A stretch of 64,000 nt of DNA from contig NZ_PTQW01000009.1 in NCBI RefSeq assembly GCF_004343725.1, positions 1 through 64,000 of the forward strand, in the 5' to 3' direction. Both the position numbers and the translations under genes were made by a program. Under the pieces are notes generated by a model that worked only from the letters and a program-made list of their open reading frames with translations, was not told the origin of the DNA and did not search any database. This DNA is from Treponema sp. J25 (lineage in GTDB: Bacteria; Spirochaetota; Spirochaetia; Treponematales; Breznakiellaceae). Positions 62,311 through 64,000 of this stretch are shown piece after piece; within the stretch, counting starts at the first letter, position 1, and each line of letters opens with the position of its first letter.

Positions 62311-63375
62311 TCAAAAAAGGGGAAGTGCTTTTTCTTTGTTGATGCGTCCCCCAGATCTTTTTCGATACAATAGGAAAAAAAGAAGCCCGAAGAATACGTG
62401 GAGATAGTATGTGGCAAAACGCCATATCAGGATAGCCACGGTGGTTGCCGCAGGGTTATTATTCATCCCTGAAAAAACCCACACATAAGAGCCTTCGATA
62501 CTTCCACTGGCTCCTGGGGTGGGAACATAGTATACCACGAGATTAATGATTACGAAGGTAATCATAATATGCACATAGGATGTGTGAATAGGGGTAATCC
62601 GATGAAGCACATAGGCAAGAGAAAAGGCCTGGAGGGCTAGGTTCAGAAAGCCAAGAAAAATATCTAAGAGCATTACCAACAGTTTTTCTGACCAGAGAAA
62701 GGCCACTTCGGTTCTGAGGGTCTTGGTCCATTGGGAAAGAAGTTCTCCCCAGTTATCTTTCCGGCTCAGTTTCCCAATCAACCGTCCAAAACGGGTGTGT
62801 TCCAGACGGATAATGACCTGGCTCAACATGTCCGGTCGAATCAAAGAGAAGAGAATAAAGAAACTGGAAAAGATGGTTACTCCAAAACCTATAAAGAGGG
62901 GTTCCCGGCCAATGTGCATGGAATTAATGAGTCCGAGGGCAGTAGGTATACTCAAAAGAAATATTCCGAAGCAGGTAAAAAGAAACTCCACGTAGCGGGA
63001 CAATACTACATTGGTGGCCCGACTACTATCGATACCAATACTGGTAAGGTGCATGATCTGGAAGGGCTGTCCCCCAGAAGCAAAGGGGGTGATGTTGGAA
63101 AAGAGAATACTAATCACACTGTTGTAAAAACATTCCCCGAAGGTAAGGCGATCGCCAAATTGGCGGAGCACCACATACAGCCGCAATGAATCGATAAAAT
63201 AGATAAGGAAATAGGAAACAAAGGGCACTAAAATCACCACAATGTTTATTTTTCTAAGGGTTTCATAAATCGTATCGGCATCCATGAAGAAGGCAATGCC
63301 CAGGTTAACACAGAGCCCAATGACAATGGCGAGTCCAATGGGTTTTGCAAATGAAAAGGTACTTTTATCGGACAT
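62311..63375 (-). CDS. Flippase-like membrane protein (UPF0104/LPG synthase-type)
   Basis: 354 residues with about eight membrane segments. Family marks are SLRLYVVLRQFGDRLTFGECFYNSVIS, FASGGQPFQIMHL and YVPTPGASGSIEGSYVW. These match the lysylphosphatidylglycerol-synthase transmembrane (UPF0104) family; the catalytic soluble domain is absent. Members are thought to move lipids across the membrane. The frame runs up to 63627, but the ATG at 63375 lies 8 bases after a strong -10 box with no ribosome-binding site. It probably feeds the glycosyltransferase gene 18 bases downstream. Confidence 0.85.
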   Translation of the reverse strand: MSDKSTFSFAKPIGLAIVIGLCVNLGIAFFMDADTIYETLRKINIVVILVPFVSYFLIYFIDSLRLYVVLRQFGDRLTFGECFYNSVISILFSNITPFASGGQPFQIMHLTSIGIDSSRATNVVLSRYVEFLFTCFGIFLLSIPTALGLINSMHIGREPLFIGFGVTIFSSFFILFSLIRPDMLSQVIIRLEHTRFGRLIGKLSRKDNWGELLSQWTKTLRTEVAFLWSEKLLVMLLDIFLGFLNLALQAFSLAYVLHRITPIHTSYVHIMITFVIINLVVYYVPTPGASGSIEGSYVWVFSGMNNNPAATTVAILIWRFATYYLHVFFGLLFFLLYRKRSGGRINKEKALPLF

Positions 63376-63383
63376 GATGCTGT

Positions 63384-63412
63384 AGTATAGTAATCCCGCT
63401 GGATAATTGCAA
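63384..63412 (-). promoter_or_regulatory. Promoter of the flippase-like gene, leaderless type
   Basis: TTGCAA (63407-63412), 17-base spacer, TATACT (63384-63389) on the minus strand. The start codon at 63375 begins 9 bases after the -10 box, at or just past the likely transcription start. Confidence 0.75.
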
Positions 63413-63526
63413 GAAAGCCCTATATATCGGGAGGGGCCCTGCCGCCTCCTAAGAGGGATTGCCCAGGCAATTCCAGCGACTAAAACCCAAAAACAAAGGG
63501 TATACCCTACAGGGGAGGTATGAATC

Positions 63527-63871
63527 ATGATACGGCGTCGAGACGAGATGCGCTTAGAACTCAAAGAGCGGATGCGGGATGGAGAGGGAACGGTAAGCCT
63601 GTTGCACTTAGTCGAAGGAAGTACCATGAAGAATGCCCGGCTCCTCTCGGAAGTAACTATCCCTCCAGGAGCCTCTATCGGGGAACATCGACACGATGCG
63701 GAAACAGAGTACTATATCATCCTGGAAGGGGAGGGGACCGTTATCGATAATGGTGTCCCCCAGACGGTCCATGCGGGTGACGTGGTGATTACCGGCGACG
63801 GGGCAAGTCACAGCATAAAAAACACCGGGGCTGTCCCCCTCAAGCTGCTCGCGGTGATAATTACCTACTGA
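63527..63871 (+). CDS. Small cupin-domain protein
   Basis: 114 residues, a single cupin barrel. The metal-binding motif is EHRHDAETEYYIILEGEG (His, His, Glu), and the second motif is GDVVITGDGASHSI with a His. Such small cupins bind a metal and act on small molecules or sense them; the ligand is unknown. GGGGAGGTATG precedes the ATG. It is divergent from the flippase-like gene. Confidence 0.88.
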   Translation: MIRRRDEMRLELKERMRDGEGTVSLLHLVEGSTMKNARLLSEVTIPPGASIGEHRHDAETEYYIILEGEGTVIDNGVPQTVHAGDVVITGDGASHSIKNTGAVPLKLLAVIITY

Positions 63872-63883
63872 GCAACGCCTGGA

Positions 63884-64000
63884 TCATATCCATTCGGTAG
63901 CAAGAAACCGTTCTATTTCTTTCAAAAGGTCCGAATGGCTATCCACGCAGGGAAGGTCTTCGCAACTGGTGCGGATAGCCTCGGGGGCCCGGAAGAGGCA
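63884..64000 (-). CDS. C-terminal end of an unrecognised gene
   Basis: An open frame enters from the window's right edge on the minus strand and stops at TGA 63884-63886. Its 38 visible residues end in ERFLATEWI and contain two Cys residues (CEDLPC). Too short to name. It ends 12 bases from the cupin gene on the opposite strand. Confidence 0.5.
   Translation of the reverse strand, partial: CLFRAPEAIRTSCEDLPCVDSHSDLLKEIERFLATEWI

Overview
The window looks like the chromosome of a Treponema-like spirochaete of roughly 50-55% GC. That assignment is inferred from gene content and style: treponeme-like lipoproteins, a bifunctional AroDE, DUF6062-like and YjfB-like proteins, and the giant CoA-dehydratase activase protein. 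No rRNA is present to prove it. Most genes are housekeeping, densely packed, and often overlap by 4-8 bases.

Positions 1-7020 hold the effector half of a type I-C CRISPR-Cas operon on the minus strand: cas3-cas5c-cas8c-cas7c, then the first 23 codons of cas4. Two things stand out. Cas3 is fused in frame to an N-terminal HTH-WYL transcription regulator, with a near-perfect 31-bp palindrome just upstream. The cas4 reading frame loses all resemblance to Cas4 after its 'FCR' motif, as if interrupted close to the window edge. No CRISPR array is visible.

Positions 7200-24300 are mainly aromatic amino-acid biosynthesis. A tight minus-strand trpE-trpGD-trpCF-trpB-trpA operon with two gene fusions has its own promoter and terminator. 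Further on lie a fused aroD-aroE and, at 29-30 kb, aroC. Between them are tRNA-Leu(CAA), a DUF1015 protein, rpoN (sigma-54) with hpf, a nucleotidyltransferase-like protein and a long-chain acyl-CoA ligase.

Positions 24300-43200 carry a PAS/PP2C phosphatase, rpiA, a Cys-rich protein, an HTH-cupin regulator paired with an acyl-CoA synthetase, aroC, a thioredoxin/CcdA membrane protein, a 1519-residue activase/dehydratase protein behind a long structured leader, patatin, cysE, an ABC-permease-like protein, era, a YwaF-like membrane protein and groL.

Positions 43400-64000 hold an SfsA-DUF123 fusion, a gene-poor 700-bp region with a probable unannotated 43-residue gene, a lipoprotein, a DMT transporter, and a TetR/MMPL/LolA-like/beta-barrel envelope cluster. 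After these come an oxidoreductase, a DUF4838-like protein, a GlpA/FAD oxidoreductase/DUF1667 cluster, and a peptidase/glycosyltransferase/flippase-like group.

Across the window, several genes have a good -10 box only 6-8 bases before the start codon and no Shine-Dalgarno sequence. This suggests a recurring class of leaderless mRNAs beside the usual AGGAGG-led genes.
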